Below are positions 49,040-58,241 of a stretch of DNA of 64,000 nucleotides, one piece after another. Position numbers and translations under genes: made by a program. The notes below the pieces were generated by a model. It was given only the letters and a program-made list of their open reading frames with translations. It was not told the DNA's origin and ran no database searches. The stretch is from DATJBF01 sp035515475. GTDB lineage: Bacteria > Verrucomicrobiota > Verrucomicrobiia > Palsa-1439. The DNA is taken from positions 14,603 through 78,602 of the forward strand of contig DATJBF010000008.1 of the NCBI GenBank assembly GCA_035515475.1, given 5' to 3'. The stretch's first letter is position 1, and each line of letters opens with the position of its first letter.

Positions 49040-50272
49040 ATGCAGACAACAGATATGGAGTCGATAACTGTCATTATCGCCGAGAATGAATTGAGCGAGC
49101 GGGAGAAACTCAAGGGCTTGCTCAGTGGCGAGAAGGACATTCAGGTTGTAGGGGAAGCTCGCGACGGCAAGGAATGTCTCGATCTGGTTACTCGCCAGCG
49201 TCCCAGCGTTGTCCTGATCAAGGAGGACCTGCCGGTGGTCAATGGCCTGACCGCCGCCGAGCAAATTGCTACGGAAATGCCTGAAGTCGGGGTCATTTTG
49301 CTCTTGGGCGGCTCGGAAGGCGAGGAAGTCTGGCACAAGATGCTGCGGGCGGGAATCAAGGAGTTTATCACGCGACCCCTCACGGCGGATCGTGTCTTGG
49401 AGGAAGTGCGCAAAGTGGCCGCCATCCAAGCTAAGGCAGCGAAGCGCACGGCGACCACCGCCGGCGCGAGCGTGGCCGAGACCAAGGGCCCCAAACGTCA
49501 GATCGTCACCGTGACCGGCCCGCGCGGCGGTTGTGGCAAGACGGTCATTGCCGCAAATCTGGCGGTGACCTTGGCCAACAGCAGTGAGAAGGTCGCCCTC
49601 GTGGACTTGAATCTGTGGGGCGGCGATGTTGCGATGCTCTTGGACATCAGCCCGAAGCGCACGTTGGGTGACTTGCTGCCGGGCTTCGGTGGGATTGACT
49701 ACGACGTTGTTGACAGCGTGATGAACAAGCACGCTTCCGGAGTTTCGGTCTTGGCTGCGCCGTTGACAGGCACTTTCGATGGTTCGACGCTGTCACGCTA
49801 CATGGTACAGAGCATCTTGGAAGCCTTGCGCGAACACTACGAATTCACGGTCGTTGACACCGGCTACGCCAACCTGGAGTCCACGCTAGCGGCGATGGAT
49901 TACTCGGATTTGATTCTCGTCGTGGTGGGAATGGACCTGCCGCGGCTGCGCGATGGGAAACTGTATTTGAAGAACTTGATAGCCGCCAATTATCCCAAGG
50001 AAAAGATTCGCGTGGTCGTCAACCGCGCGGGCAACTCGAAGGAGATCTCGTCGTCAGAGGTCGAAGCGATTCTGGAATTCTCGGTGACGGCCCAAATTCC
50101 AAGCGATGATACGCTGGTAGGCTCGTCGGTGAACCTGGGGCAGGCGTTCGTGGCGTCGAGTCCGAACAAACCGGTTTCCAGGGCGATTTTCAATCTGGCC
50201 GAAAAACTTGGGCCGATGGCTGTCGCCGCGGGCAAGAAGCGCCCGGGACGATGGTTTTCGTTTATGCAATGA
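49040..50272 (+). CDS. tadZ: Tad pilus localisation ATPase TadZ/CpaE
   Basis: The 410-residue product has an N-terminal receiver-like domain (to about residue 120) and a MinD-type ATPase domain. The receiver lacks the phosphoacceptor Asp (VVLIKEDLPVVNG), as known for TadZ. The deviant Walker A is GPRGGCGKT (160-168), with Arg in place of the signature Lys. TadZ places the pilus machine at the cell pole or other sites. The start is uncertain: ATG at 49040 is chosen, while a GTG at 49025 and an ATG at 49055 are in frame. AAGGAG lies at 49020. Confidence 0.92.
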   Translation: MQTTDMESITVIIAENELSEREKLKGLLSGEKDIQVVGEARDGKECLDLVTRQRPSVVLIKEDLPVVNGLTAAEQIATEMPEVGVILLLGGSEGEEVWHKMLRAGIKEFITRPLTADRVLEEVRKVAAIQAKAAKRTATTAGASVAETKGPKRQIVTVTGPRGGCGKTVIAANLAVTLANSSEKVALVDLNLWGGDVAMLLDISPKRTLGDLLPGFGGIDYDVVDSVMNKHASGVSVLAAPLTGTFDGSTLSRYMVQSILEALREHYEFTVVDTGYANLESTLAAMDYSDLILVVVGMDLPRLRDGKLYLKNLIAANYPKEKIRVVVNRAGNSKEISSSEVEAILEFSVTAQIPSDDTLVGSSVNLGQAFVASSPNKPVSRAIFNLAEKLGPMAVAAGKKRPGRWFSFMQ

Positions 50273-50301
50273 AAACGACCTAGGAGGAGGTGCAGCAGAT
50301 T

Positions 50302-51600
50302 ATGGCTTCCACTCCGGAGATCAGCACGCAGTTGTATGTGGAGTCCAAGAACGCAATCCTTGCGTACTTGGTTCAAAACATAGACCAGAAACTCTTGGAA
50401 AAGGGCGATGAAGCGTTGTTGCGTCGCCGGGTCGAGGAGTTGGTCGAAGAAAAACTCCGCTCTGAGAAGCTGCCGTTCTCACGGCAGATGCGCAATCGTC
50501 TCGTATCCGACATGGCCGACGAAATTCTCGGCTTCGGCCCCATCGAACCCCTCCTGCGCGACCCGACTGTCACAGAAGTCATGATCAATCGCCCCGACCA
50601 AGTGTACTGCGAACGTTTTGGCAAGCTCGAGTTGACGGACATTCAGTTTCGCGACTACGAGCACATCCGTCATGTCATCGACAAGATTGTAACCCCGCTC
50701 GGTCGGCGCGTCGATGAGTCCAGCCCGATGGTGGACGCGCGTTTGCCCGACGGCTCGCGCGTCAACGCGATCGTGCCTCCACTGTCCCTCAATGGCCCCG
50801 TGCTGACGATTCGCAAGTTCTCGGTCGACCCGTATACGGTGGAGGACCTGATCGGGTTCGGCACCATCACGCAGGGGATGGCAGCGTTCTTGGCCGCGTG
50901 CGTGAAGGTGAAGCTGAACATTATCGTGTCGGGCGGCTCCGGTGCCGGTAAGACGACGCTGTTGAACGTGCTGTCCTCGTTCATTCCTGAGGGCGAGCGT
51001 GTTGTCACTGTTGAAGACGCCGCAGAATTGAAGCTGCACCAACCGCATGTGGTGCGGCTCGAGTCTCGCCCGCCCAATATCGAGGGCAAGGGCGAAGTCA
51101 AGATTCGCGACTTGGTCCGCAACTGTCTCCGTATGCGCCCCGACCGCATCGTCGTCGGTGAAGTGCGTGGGGGCGAAGCGCTGGACATGTTGCAGGCGAT
51201 GAACACGGGTCACGAAGGTTCGATTTCGACGATTCACGCCAACACGCCGCGCGACGCGCTGGCACGCCTGGAAACGATGGTGATGATGTCGGGCATGGAA
51301 CTGCCCTCGCGCGCCATTCGCGAGCAGATCGCCGCGGCGATTCACTTGATTGTCCAGATTGCGCGTCTGAGCGACGGCAGTCGCAAGGTCGCCAGCGTGT
51401 GTGAAGTTCAAGGCATGGAGGGTAACGTCATCGTGTTGCAGGATCTGTTTACCTTCCAGCAAAAGGGAGTGGGTGAAGGCGGCAAGGTGCTCGGCACCAT
51501 GCAGGCTACGGGCATGGTACCGAAGTTCATGGACCGGTTCACTGCGGCCGGCGTTCGGCTGCCCAGTGAGATTTTCAAGCGTAGCGTTGAGGCTCGCTAA
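50302..51600 (+). CDS. tadA: Tad pilus motor ATPase TadA/CpaF
   Basis: TadA is the hexameric ATPase that drives pilus assembly at the inner membrane. The 432-residue product has the CpaF N-terminal domain (EILGFGPIEPLLRDPTVTEV), Walker A GGSGAGKT (211-218), and the secretion-ATPase Walker B and His boxes RIVVGEVRGGEALDMLQAM and GSISTIHANTPRDAL. The ATG at 50302 lies about ten bases after AGGAGGAGG. TadB starts two bases after the stop. Confidence 0.97.
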   Translation: MASTPEISTQLYVESKNAILAYLVQNIDQKLLEKGDEALLRRRVEELVEEKLRSEKLPFSRQMRNRLVSDMADEILGFGPIEPLLRDPTVTEVMINRPDQVYCERFGKLELTDIQFRDYEHIRHVIDKIVTPLGRRVDESSPMVDARLPDGSRVNAIVPPLSLNGPVLTIRKFSVDPYTVEDLIGFGTITQGMAAFLAACVKVKLNIIVSGGSGAGKTTLLNVLSSFIPEGERVVTVEDAAELKLHQPHVVRLESRPPNIEGKGEVKIRDLVRNCLRMRPDRIVVGEVRGGEALDMLQAMNTGHEGSISTIHANTPRDALARLETMVMMSGMELPSRAIREQIAAAIHLIVQIARLSDGSRKVASVCEVQGMEGNVIVLQDLFTFQQKGVGEGGKVLGTMQATGMVPKFMDRFTAAGVRLPSEIFKRSVEAR

Positions 51601-51602
51601 TC

Positions 51603-52598
51603 ATGGACGGCACTCTCGTCACAATTATCGCCCTGCTCTTGTTGGTTGTTGCCCTGCTTGGTTACGGGGGATACCTGCTGGCGACGCGCCGCAAAACGAT
51701 CCTGGCGGAACGTCTCGAGACCTATGCCGGCGTCGAGGAGGAAGCAGCCCGGGCCACGGATGCCGAAATGCAGCAGATGCGGGGTGTTCCGCGGGTCATG
51801 AATATGGTGCTCCCCCGCGGGTATATGTCGCGGCTGGAGGAGGAGTTGGCGCGGGCTGATATTCCCATGCGACCCACGGAATATGTTCTGCTGCGACTGG
51901 TACTGGCCGGGGTCGGGTTTCTGCTGGGTCGGTATTTTCTGGGGTATGTTCATAGCGGGATCATCTTGGCGGTGGCCGGGTTCATCGCGCCCGCAGTTTT
52001 CGTGCGGGTGCACCAAAACCGACGGCGCACGAAATTCGTGAAACAATTGGCAGATGCACTGATGTTGCTGACCAATTCGCTTCGTTCCGGCTACGGCTTC
52101 TTGAAGGGACTGGAGCTTGTGGCCAAGGAAATGAGCGATCCGATCGCGAAGGAGTTGAATCGCATGCTGCGCGAGGTGAACCTCGGGGCGACCGTCGACG
52201 AGGCGTTGCTGAACCTCGGACGCCGCGTCAACAGTCAGGACTTGGACATTGTCATTGGCGCTTACCTTGTGCAGAAGGACGTCGGCGGCAATCTCACAGA
52301 GATTATGGAGAAAGTTGCCGAAACGATCCGCGAACGGCTGCGCATCCAAGGCGACATTCGCGTGTTGACAACCCAGGGGAAGTTGTCGGGAGTCATCGTT
52401 GGCCTGCTGCCCTTTGGAGTGTTCATGTTCTTGATATTGGCCGCCCCGACTTACTTCAGCACGATGCTCGGCCCGCCCATCGTAGGGCATTTCGGGAAGC
52501 ACGACATATCCATGGGTGTGGTCATGTTGATTTGTGCCGTGTGTCTGCAACTCATCGGCGCGTACGTGATTCGCAAGATTATTTCCATCAAGGTCTGA
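51603..52598 (+). CDS. tadB: Tad pilus inner-membrane platform protein TadB
   Basis: The 331-residue product has an N-terminal helix, a pair of helices near residues 95-135 and a helix pair at the C-terminus. Between them is the T2SSF platform domain (KQLADALMLLTNSLRSGYGF to IRERLRIQGDIRVLTTQGKL). TadB and TadC form the platform on which TadA acts. Only two bases separate it from tadA and one base from tadC, so the three are translated together. Confidence 0.95.
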   Translation: MDGTLVTIIALLLLVVALLGYGGYLLATRRKTILAERLETYAGVEEEAARATDAEMQQMRGVPRVMNMVLPRGYMSRLEEELARADIPMRPTEYVLLRLVLAGVGFLLGRYFLGYVHSGIILAVAGFIAPAVFVRVHQNRRRTKFVKQLADALMLLTNSLRSGYGFLKGLELVAKEMSDPIAKELNRMLREVNLGATVDEALLNLGRRVNSQDLDIVIGAYLVQKDVGGNLTEIMEKVAETIRERLRIQGDIRVLTTQGKLSGVIVGLLPFGVFMFLILAAPTYFSTMLGPPIVGHFGKHDISMGVVMLICAVCLQLIGAYVIRKIISIKV

Positions 52599-52599
52599 C

Positions 52600-53535
52600 A
52601 TGCTCGCACTGTTCATCATCACGGCGATTTTGGCGATTGTGCTCGCGGGAGTCGGGTTTTACCGCACGTCGGCTCCTTTCGCAGTCAAGAAGCGTATCGA
52701 ACAGGTCATGGTGGCCGAGACACCGACGACCGAAGAAGAGCTCGCCAAGCCATTTGTCCAGCGTGTTTTATTGCCGCTGGGCGAATCTATGGCCAAGTTG
52801 TTCCGCGGCTACGCCCCGGCAGAAGTCACCGAACGCACGCAAAAGAAGTTGGTCATGGCGGGTTTGTATCCACGCGTGACGTCGGCGCAGTTGTTGGGTC
52901 TGTGTTGGTTCAGCGCGGCCGGATTCTTCATACTGACACTGCTCTTATTGCTGTCGTGGGGCACGAGGGACGGGGTGGGAGCGCTCTTCAAGGACCCGTT
53001 CAATATACTGTATTTGCTGGTCGCCCTGTTTGGCGGGTACGTTCTGCCCCAGTTTGTGTTGAGCAAGAGGGTGGCAAAACGGCAGGAGGAGATCTTGCTT
53101 GCACTGGCGTATTCGATCGACATTCTTTCCATCAGCGTCGAGGCGGGCATGGGATTCGATGCCGCAGTTGGATACACGATGCGCAAAATCAAGGGACCGC
53201 TAGCCGAGGAGTTCTCCAAAACGCTCAACGAAATCCGTCTGGGCAAGCCGCGCTTGGAAGCGCTCGAAGACTTAGGTAACCGAACCGGCGTTGACGATTT
53301 GAAGACCTTCATAACAGCCGTCGTACACGCCAGCCGTCTCGGCGGCAGCATTACCAACACATTGCGCATTCAGGCCGACTCCATCCGCGTGCGCCGACGC
53401 CAGCGTGCCCAGGAACAAGCGATGAAGGCGCCGATTAAGATCGTGTTTCCGCTCGTATTCTTCATTTTCCCCGCTTTGTTCGTCGTCCTGCTCGGGCCCG
53501 CGCTCATCGGCATTTGGCGGCAACTGGGCATGTGA
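52600..53535 (+). CDS. tadC: Tad pilus inner-membrane platform protein TadC
   Basis: The 311-residue product is a second platform protein with a T2SSF domain (EILLALAYSIDILSISVEAG to LRIQADSIRVRRRQRAQEQA) and about four membrane helices, ending in a hydrophobic KIVFPLVFFIFPALFVVLL. It pairs with TadB. Other Tad components (prepilin peptidase TadV, the pseudopilins TadE and TadF, and the lipoprotein TadD) are not in the window. Confidence 0.95.
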   Translation: MLALFIITAILAIVLAGVGFYRTSAPFAVKKRIEQVMVAETPTTEEELAKPFVQRVLLPLGESMAKLFRGYAPAEVTERTQKKLVMAGLYPRVTSAQLLGLCWFSAAGFFILTLLLLLSWGTRDGVGALFKDPFNILYLLVALFGGYVLPQFVLSKRVAKRQEEILLALAYSIDILSISVEAGMGFDAAVGYTMRKIKGPLAEEFSKTLNEIRLGKPRLEALEDLGNRTGVDDLKTFITAVVHASRLGGSITNTLRIQADSIRVRRRQRAQEQAMKAPIKIVFPLVFFIFPALFVVLLGPALIGIWRQLGM

Positions 53536-53556
53536 CGGATTCAAGAGGCGATCTTC

Positions 53557-53958
53557 ATGGTATTGGTCAACATAACAAGGAAGACAGTTCTCTCCGACCG
53601 GTGCCATTTTGCCAACACGGTGCTCAAGCGCATGGTCGGGTTGCTGAACCGACGGAATTTTGCCAAAGGTGAGGGACTGCTCTTGGATCGCTGCTACGGG
53701 GTGCACACGTTCGGCATGCGATTTCCCATTGACGTCCTCTTTCTGGACAAAGACTTGCGCGTCATTCGGGCTGTGAAATCCCTGCCGCCGTACCGCACAT
53801 CCATTGTGAAGAAGGCCGTCTACGTGCTCGAGTTACCGGTCGGTGCACTGGAAGCGTCGCACACGGAAGAGAACGACCAGATTCAGATTCGCACGGCCCA
53901 AGCCGAGGCCGCTGCCGCCGGCCGCGTCGCCGGCGCGGAAAACGTGACGGTCAGATAA
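53557..53958 (+). CDS. DUF192 protein at the end of the Tad operon
   Basis: The 133-residue product matches DUF192 (LSDRCHFANTVLKRMVGLLNR, then GVHTFGMRFPIDVLFLDKD and VLELPVGALEA). The fold is a small beta-rich domain of unknown function. Most bacterial versions are exported; this one has no signal peptide, so it should be cytoplasmic. It starts 21 bases after tadC, and DUF192 genes do occur near Tad loci, so a link to pilus biogenesis is plausible. Confidence 0.88.
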   Translation: MVLVNITRKTVLSDRCHFANTVLKRMVGLLNRRNFAKGEGLLLDRCYGVHTFGMRFPIDVLFLDKDLRVIRAVKSLPPYRTSIVKKAVYVLELPVGALEASHTEENDQIQIRTAQAEAAAAGRVAGAENVTVR

Positions 53959-53964
53959 CCCAGC

Positions 53965-54483
53965 CTAATCGGGTCGCCCCAGGTAGCTTGCCGCCACGCG
54001 TTGGTATTTCTCGGCCCAACCTCTAATCTTTCCGCGCTCCAGCTGGCCCAGCACACTGACGACTTTTGCGGGGGCACCATACACCAGCGACCCCGGTGGT
54101 ACCCGCAGCCCTTCTGTGAGCAACGCTGCGGCCCCAACGATGCTTTGCTCGCCGACCACCACCCCATTCATCAGCACGGCGCCCATCCCGATCAATACTT
54201 CGTCGCCCACCGTGCAGCCGTGCAAAACCGCGCAATGGCCAACCGTTACATAATTGCCCACGATACACGCATATTCGTCGGCCACATGACACACGCTGTT
54301 ATCCTGGATGTTCGTATGGTGACCGATGACGACGCGGTTGATGTCGCCGCGCAGCACGCTACCGAACCAAATGCTCGACCGTTCACCAACCACCACGTCG
54401 CCGATCACCCGCGCGTTGTCGGCCAGGAACACACCGGCCCCGATCTGTGGCCGCTTGTCGCCATACTCGAGAACGATACCCAC
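53965..54483 (-). CDS. Gamma carbonic anhydrase family protein
   Basis: The 172-residue product is a left-handed beta-helix of hexapeptide repeats with the three metal-binding histidines His66 (NSVCH), His83 (VGH) and His88 (VLHG). The active-site region LRGDINRVVIG is also present. Family members hydrate CO2 or serve as acyltransferase-like proteins of unknown substrate. I choose the GTG at 54483, which gives the standard N-terminus (IVLEYGDKRPQIG); the longer frame to 54567 would overlap the divergent gene. It converges with the DUF192 gene. Confidence 0.9.
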   Translation of the reverse strand: MGIVLEYGDKRPQIGAGVFLADNARVIGDVVVGERSSIWFGSVLRGDINRVVIGHHTNIQDNSVCHVADEYACIVGNYVTVGHCAVLHGCTVGDEVLIGMGAVLMNGVVVGEQSIVGAAALLTEGLRVPPGSLVYGAPAKVVSVLGQLERGKIRGWAEKYQRVAASYLGRPD

Positions 54484-54547
54484 AGCGCAAATTCTGGCGA
54501 TGCGCGTTGCAAAATGTAAAGCAGATTTGGCAAAATGATGGCGGAAC

Positions 54548-55105
54548 ATGATGACGGAAAAGCCCACCCCGCCGAAGTGGATCGTTGTCCAGCTCGGGGC
54601 CGACCTGAATTGGTGGCTGGCCGAAGCTAGTTCGGACGGTTACTGGAGCCACGGCGACCGCGGCGTGCTCGATCCGCGCCAGGTCGCGTATTTGGCGGAG
54701 ATGTTGGACGGGTATCGGTCTCACGGTTACCATCGCCAATTGCTGAAGGCGGCGTTCCAATTGTTCCAGGTCGAATCCGAGCTGGACGACGACCGGCTGC
54801 GTCTCGGACCTGTGGACAGCGATATCTTTGACTCCCCCGAGCAGCTTTTCGCGCTGCCGCTGGTCGGCGACGAGATGACCGGCCCGTACTACGACCTTCT
54901 TGACGCGGTCACCACCGCTCGGATACGGAAACTCAATGCCACGCATCACTACGCGCGCGCCTGCACGGATTGGGAAATGGAGGAAGAACTCGATGCGCTT
55001 GATCGCGACCGGTACTTCGCATCCGAGGACATTCACTGTTTCGACGAAATCAACGAAATCCTCCAATGGAGTCCCGCCGAATGGGACGACTCCTCCTCTG
55101 CCTGA
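54548..55105 (+). CDS. Protein of unknown function preceding the amidase
   Basis: The 185-residue product starts MMTEKPTPPKWIVVQLGADL and is rich in Asp, Glu, Tyr and Trp. It has no signal peptide or membrane segment. Segments such as DLNWWLAEASSDGYWSHGDRG and HCFDEINEILQW look like a helical soluble protein. I do not recognise a family. Its last 25 bases overlap the beginning of the amidase gene in another frame, which suggests coupled translation. Confidence 0.75.
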   Translation: MMTEKPTPPKWIVVQLGADLNWWLAEASSDGYWSHGDRGVLDPRQVAYLAEMLDGYRSHGYHRQLLKAAFQLFQVESELDDDRLRLGPVDSDIFDSPEQLFALPLVGDEMTGPYYDLLDAVTTARIRKLNATHHYARACTDWEMEEELDALDRDRYFASEDIHCFDEINEILQWSPAEWDDSSSA

Positions 55106-56265
55106 CGGTGATACAGGCGTCCTGGCCTGTGTTCGCTGCCGATTGGTCGGTGCTCGAACGCTATCAGCAAACCATGTCCCGCACGGAGTGTGAGGCTCTT
55201 CTCTCGGGTGTTTATTGCCCCTGCGGCGCGCTGACCAATTATCTTATCTCTGGCACGAACTCCGTGGCCATCTTTTCAACCACGGCCAAAACGAATCCTC
55301 CAGTTTTCACCTTGCGCTTTGCCACCACACCCGTCACCCCCCTCTCTTCTTCCCGTTCCATTCGCCGCGTGGCGCTGGATCCCGGCCATATCGGCGGCGA
55401 ATGGGCGCGCATGGAAGAGCGATTTTTCGTTCGTGGCACCGATCGCCCCGTCCAGGAAGCGGTGCTCAATCTTACCGTCGCCCGGTTGTTGAAAGCCCGG
55501 CTGGAAGCGGCCGGGGCGGAAGTGTTTTTCACAAAAGACAATTTCGAACCGGTGACCGCAAAACGCCCCGAAGATTTCCGGGCGCAGGCAACGCAGGAGC
55601 TCGCTGGCCTCACGCGGTTCGACTCGTTCCCACCGCTGGAGCGCGAAGCCGACAATGCCGATGCGATCCGCAAACGGTCCGAGTCGCTGTTCTACCGCAA
55701 CGCCGAGATCGCCGCCCGCGCGCGCCTCCTCAATGAAGTGGTCAAACCCGACATCACGCTGTGCGTTCACTTCAATGCCGTCGAGTGGGACGAGTGTCAG
55801 GATTTGGTGGACGACGACCGGCTCGTGGTATTCGTACACGGTAACTATCTGGAGTCCGAATTGAGGGATGACGATGAAAGGTTGCGGTTGTTCTCGAAGT
55901 TATTGGAGCGGTCGCATCCCCTCGAATTGGCTGCAGCCAATGCGATCGCCACGGCCTTGGCCGGCGCGAGCAAGCTTCCCCCGGTCGAATACGGTCCAAA
56001 CAGCGGCGCGGTTCGCGTTGGCGAGAATCCTTGTGTGTACGCCCGCAATCTGGCGGCAAACCGGCTCGTGAATGGGCCCGTCGTTTACCTCGAACCCTAT
56101 TACATGAACAATCGCGTCGTCTATCGACGCATTCAAATGGGAGACTACGAGGGCGAACGGGAGGTGGACGGCCGCCGCTGCAAGAGCATCTTTCGTGAAT
56201 ACGCCGACGCCGTGGCCGATGGATTGGCGCAATTTCTGACCACGACGGCTGTGAACACCCGGTAG
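55081..56265 (+). CDS. N-acetylmuramoyl-L-alanine amidase (Amidase_3 type)
   Basis: The enzyme should cut the bond between peptide and glycan in peptidoglycan. The 394-residue product has a signal peptide (MGRLLLCLTVIQASWPVFA) and a zinc site made of His103 (LDPGHIGG), Glu126 (VQEAVLNL) and His230 (LCVHFNA), in the order usual for the Amidase_3 fold. About 90 residues of unknown N-terminal sequence precede it, and an insertion of some 50 residues lies between Glu126 and His230. The ATG at 55081 has GGAG ten bases upstream; 55066 is an alternative start. Confidence 0.86.
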   Translation: MGRLLLCLTVIQASWPVFAADWSVLERYQQTMSRTECEALLSGVYCPCGALTNYLISGTNSVAIFSTTAKTNPPVFTLRFATTPVTPLSSSRSIRRVALDPGHIGGEWARMEERFFVRGTDRPVQEAVLNLTVARLLKARLEAAGAEVFFTKDNFEPVTAKRPEDFRAQATQELAGLTRFDSFPPLEREADNADAIRKRSESLFYRNAEIAARARLLNEVVKPDITLCVHFNAVEWDECQDLVDDDRLVVFVHGNYLESELRDDDERLRLFSKLLERSHPLELAAANAIATALAGASKLPPVEYGPNSGAVRVGENPCVYARNLAANRLVNGPVVYLEPYYMNNRVVYRRIQMGDYEGEREVDGRRCKSIFREYADAVADGLAQFLTTTAVNTR

Positions 56266-56274
56266 GAGGCCGCG

Positions 56275-56496
56275 CTAGGCTTTGCGGCGGAACTGTTCGA
56301 GCAAGCGTTGGAATCGGCTCTCGTACAGCATTTCATAGAAGCGCAGCCGATCGGGGAAAAGGCGCGCCGCTTCGGTACGAAGGAAGAGCCGTTCGATGGC
56401 GATGTCGCGCTCGGAGACCTCAGAAGCCACAATCAGGAAGCAGAGACGGTCCACCCGTCGTTGAAACCTGCGATAGGCATGCTCGCTGGGTACCAT
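56275..56496 (-). CDS. Small conserved-looking basic protein
   Basis: The 73-residue product (MVPSEHAYRRFQRRVDRLCF at the start) is mostly helical in appearance, rich in Arg, Leu and Glu, and ends LLEQFRRKA. It has no signal peptide. I do not recognise a family. It is convergent with the amidase gene, with nine bases between the stops, and divergent from the DUF6580 gene. It is kept because the frame fits the gap exactly and its composition is protein-like. Confidence 0.5.
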   Translation of the reverse strand: MVPSEHAYRRFQRRVDRLCFLIVASEVSERDIAIERLFLRTEAARLFPDRLRFYEMLYESRFQRLLEQFRRKA

Positions 56497-56696
56497 GAGT
56501 TACACTAGCACAGCTTGTGGTGCCGCGCGAACGAGCCGGCGGGACCCTGCGTGAGGGCGGCGCCCCGTATCCGCGACTGATGAACGCGGAGGCACAAGCG
56601 CCATGCGCCATCCTCGGGGAGCAAAGGCCTCTTTTCGTGTTGATTTTCATGGGGTGCGCCCGCAAGATTACCCGCAACCGGAAAGAGAGACGATCT

Positions 56697-57254
56697 ATGA
56701 TTTTGGCGATCTTGATGGTTGTGGTGGGCGGGGTCTTTCGGCTGGTGGCGCACGAGAACCAATGGTGGAATATCGCGCCGCTGGCGGCGATGGCGTTGCT
56801 CGGCGGGATGTACCTGGGCCGGCGCTACGCACTGTGGGTGCCGCTGATCATTCTGGCGTTGACGGATCTGGCGCTCAACGTTCAGATGGGGTACCCGATC
56901 CTCTACTGGCCGCGCGTGTTCGACTATGGAGCCTTCGTATTGGTGGGTCTACTGGGGCTTTGGACGCGCGAGCGGAAGGTGGGCTCGAAGATCGGGGCGG
57001 CCCTGGCAACACCATTTCTATTCTTCCTGATTAGCAACTTCGCCGTGTGGTTGTTCGGGTTGAACCTCGCGAATGAACACTACCAGAAGACGTGGGCCGG
57101 ATTGCTCGATTGTTACGCAGCCGGCCTGCCGTTCCTGCGCGGGACGATGATCGGCGATTGGGCGTTCATGGCGGTGTTCGCGTTGGCGGCCATGTTGGTG
57201 CGACAGGCGGCCGGCGATCGGCTCCATTGGTTGGTGGCGGAAGCGCGGGCCTGA
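56697..57254 (+). CDS. DUF6580-like membrane protein
   Basis: The 185-residue product has about five hydrophobic segments and the pattern WNIAPLAAMALLGGMYLGRR, then DLALNVQMGYPILYWPRVFDYG and WAGLLDCYAAGLPFLRGTMIGDW. It resembles small putative transporters related to substrate-binding ECF components. The substrate is not known. I choose the ATG at 56697, since the open frame upstream is not protein-like. The 200-base leader between 56497 and 56696 is GC-rich and may carry control structure, but I cannot match it to a known riboswitch. Confidence 0.8.
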   Translation: MILAILMVVVGGVFRLVAHENQWWNIAPLAAMALLGGMYLGRRYALWVPLIILALTDLALNVQMGYPILYWPRVFDYGAFVLVGLLGLWTRERKVGSKIGAALATPFLFFLISNFAVWLFGLNLANEHYQKTWAGLLDCYAAGLPFLRGTMIGDWAFMAVFALAAMLVRQAAGDRLHWLVAEARA

Positions 57255-57334
57255 AGTTCCGCACGCCCTTCAGGCGCGCAGTCATTGAAGCAGGGCCGGG
57301 GCTGAACCTGGACAGGGTGACGAGGTCCGAGCGG

Positions 57335-57751
57335 TCATTCCCCGATGATTTTCACGAGCACGCGTTTGCGCCGCCGGCCGTCGAATTCACCGTAGAAGAT
57401 TTGCTCCCACGGGCCGAAGTCCAGCTTTCCATCGGTCACCGCGACGACGACTTCACGACCCATGATGGTCCGCTTCAAATGTGCGTCCGCGTTGTCTTCG
57501 CCCACATTGTGCGCGTACTGGGAATGGGGTTTCTCGGGAGCGAGTTGCTCCAGCCAGCGCTCGAAGTCCTGATGCAAACCAGACTCGTTATCGTTGATGA
57601 AGACGCTGGCGGTTATGTGCATGGCGTTGCACAGCAATAAGCCATGCCGTATTCCACTTTCCTTCAGACAGTCTTCCACTTGTGGAGTGATGTTCACGAA
57701 CCCGCGTCTGGAGGGGATGTTGAACCAGAGTTCTTTTCGATGGCTTTTCAT
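57335..57751 (-). CDS. YjbQ family (UPF0047) protein
   Basis: The 138-residue product has the family pattern: GFVNITPQVEDCLKESGIRHG, then NAMHITASVFINDNE, then HLKRTIMGREVVVAVTDGKL and GPWEQIFYGEFDG. The conserved His and Asn residues lie in a compact fold; a weak thiamin phosphate synthase activity is reported for some members, but the true role is unknown. The ATG at 57751 gives the usual length; an ATG at 57760 is possible. It is divergent from the cupin gene. Confidence 0.92.
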   Translation of the reverse strand: MKSHRKELWFNIPSRRGFVNITPQVEDCLKESGIRHGLLLCNAMHITASVFINDNESGLHQDFERWLEQLAPEKPHSQYAHNVGEDNADAHLKRTIMGREVVVAVTDGKLDFGPWEQIFYGEFDGRRRKRVLVKIIGE

Positions 57752-57855
57752 GGCCCTCATGATAGGCGCGTCAGCGTCGGCCCTCAAGTGCGTCGAAAAT
57801 CCTTCTGCGGGACGGCGACGGATGGTAGGATGTCCCCTCATAGGGGAGCAGCGAT

Positions 57856-58206
57856 ATGAAGATTGCGAACATACGAGAGATTCCGGCTGAGAAGGTTGAG
57901 ATGGACGGCGCGAAACACTGTCGAGTGCAGCTCGCGGTCTCACCGCGCGATGGCGCGCCCAACTTCGCCATGCGGGTGTTTGAAGTTGCGCCGGGCGGCC
58001 ACACGCCGCTTCATCATCATCCTTACGAACATGAGATCTACGTGATGGAGGGGCAGGGTACGGTGTGGCGGGACGGCAAAGAAGCACCCATCAAACCGGG
58101 CGATGTGCTCTACATTCCGGCCGATGAACAGCACCAGTTTAAAAACGCGGCGGACAAGCCGTTCAAGTTTATGTGCCTGATCCCGGCAAAGTACCAGAGA
58201 TGCTAG
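57856..58206 (+). CDS. Cupin domain protein
   Basis: The 116-residue product is one cupin barrel. The metal-binding motif 1 is HTPLHHHPYEHEIYVMEG with His53, His55 and Glu60, and motif 2 is KPGDVLYIPADEQHQF. Single-domain cupins bind sugars, metals or small ligands, or act as dioxygenases or isomerases; no substrate can be given. GGGGAGC lies nine bases before the ATG. The adenosyltransferase gene begins 35 bases after its stop. Confidence 0.92.
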   Translation: MKIANIREIPAEKVEMDGAKHCRVQLAVSPRDGAPNFAMRVFEVAPGGHTPLHHHPYEHEIYVMEGQGTVWRDGKEAPIKPGDVLYIPADEQHQFKNAADKPFKFMCLIPAKYQRC

Positions 58207-58241
58207 CCGCGAGTTGGCCTCCCGCGCGCAGCGAAGGATCT

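Noticed and set aside
56497..56696. Possible riboswitch in the leader of the DUF6580-like gene
   Set aside because: The leader is long and GC-rich, but I could not match conserved cobalamin, thiamin, SAM, c-di-GMP or fluoride riboswitch cores.
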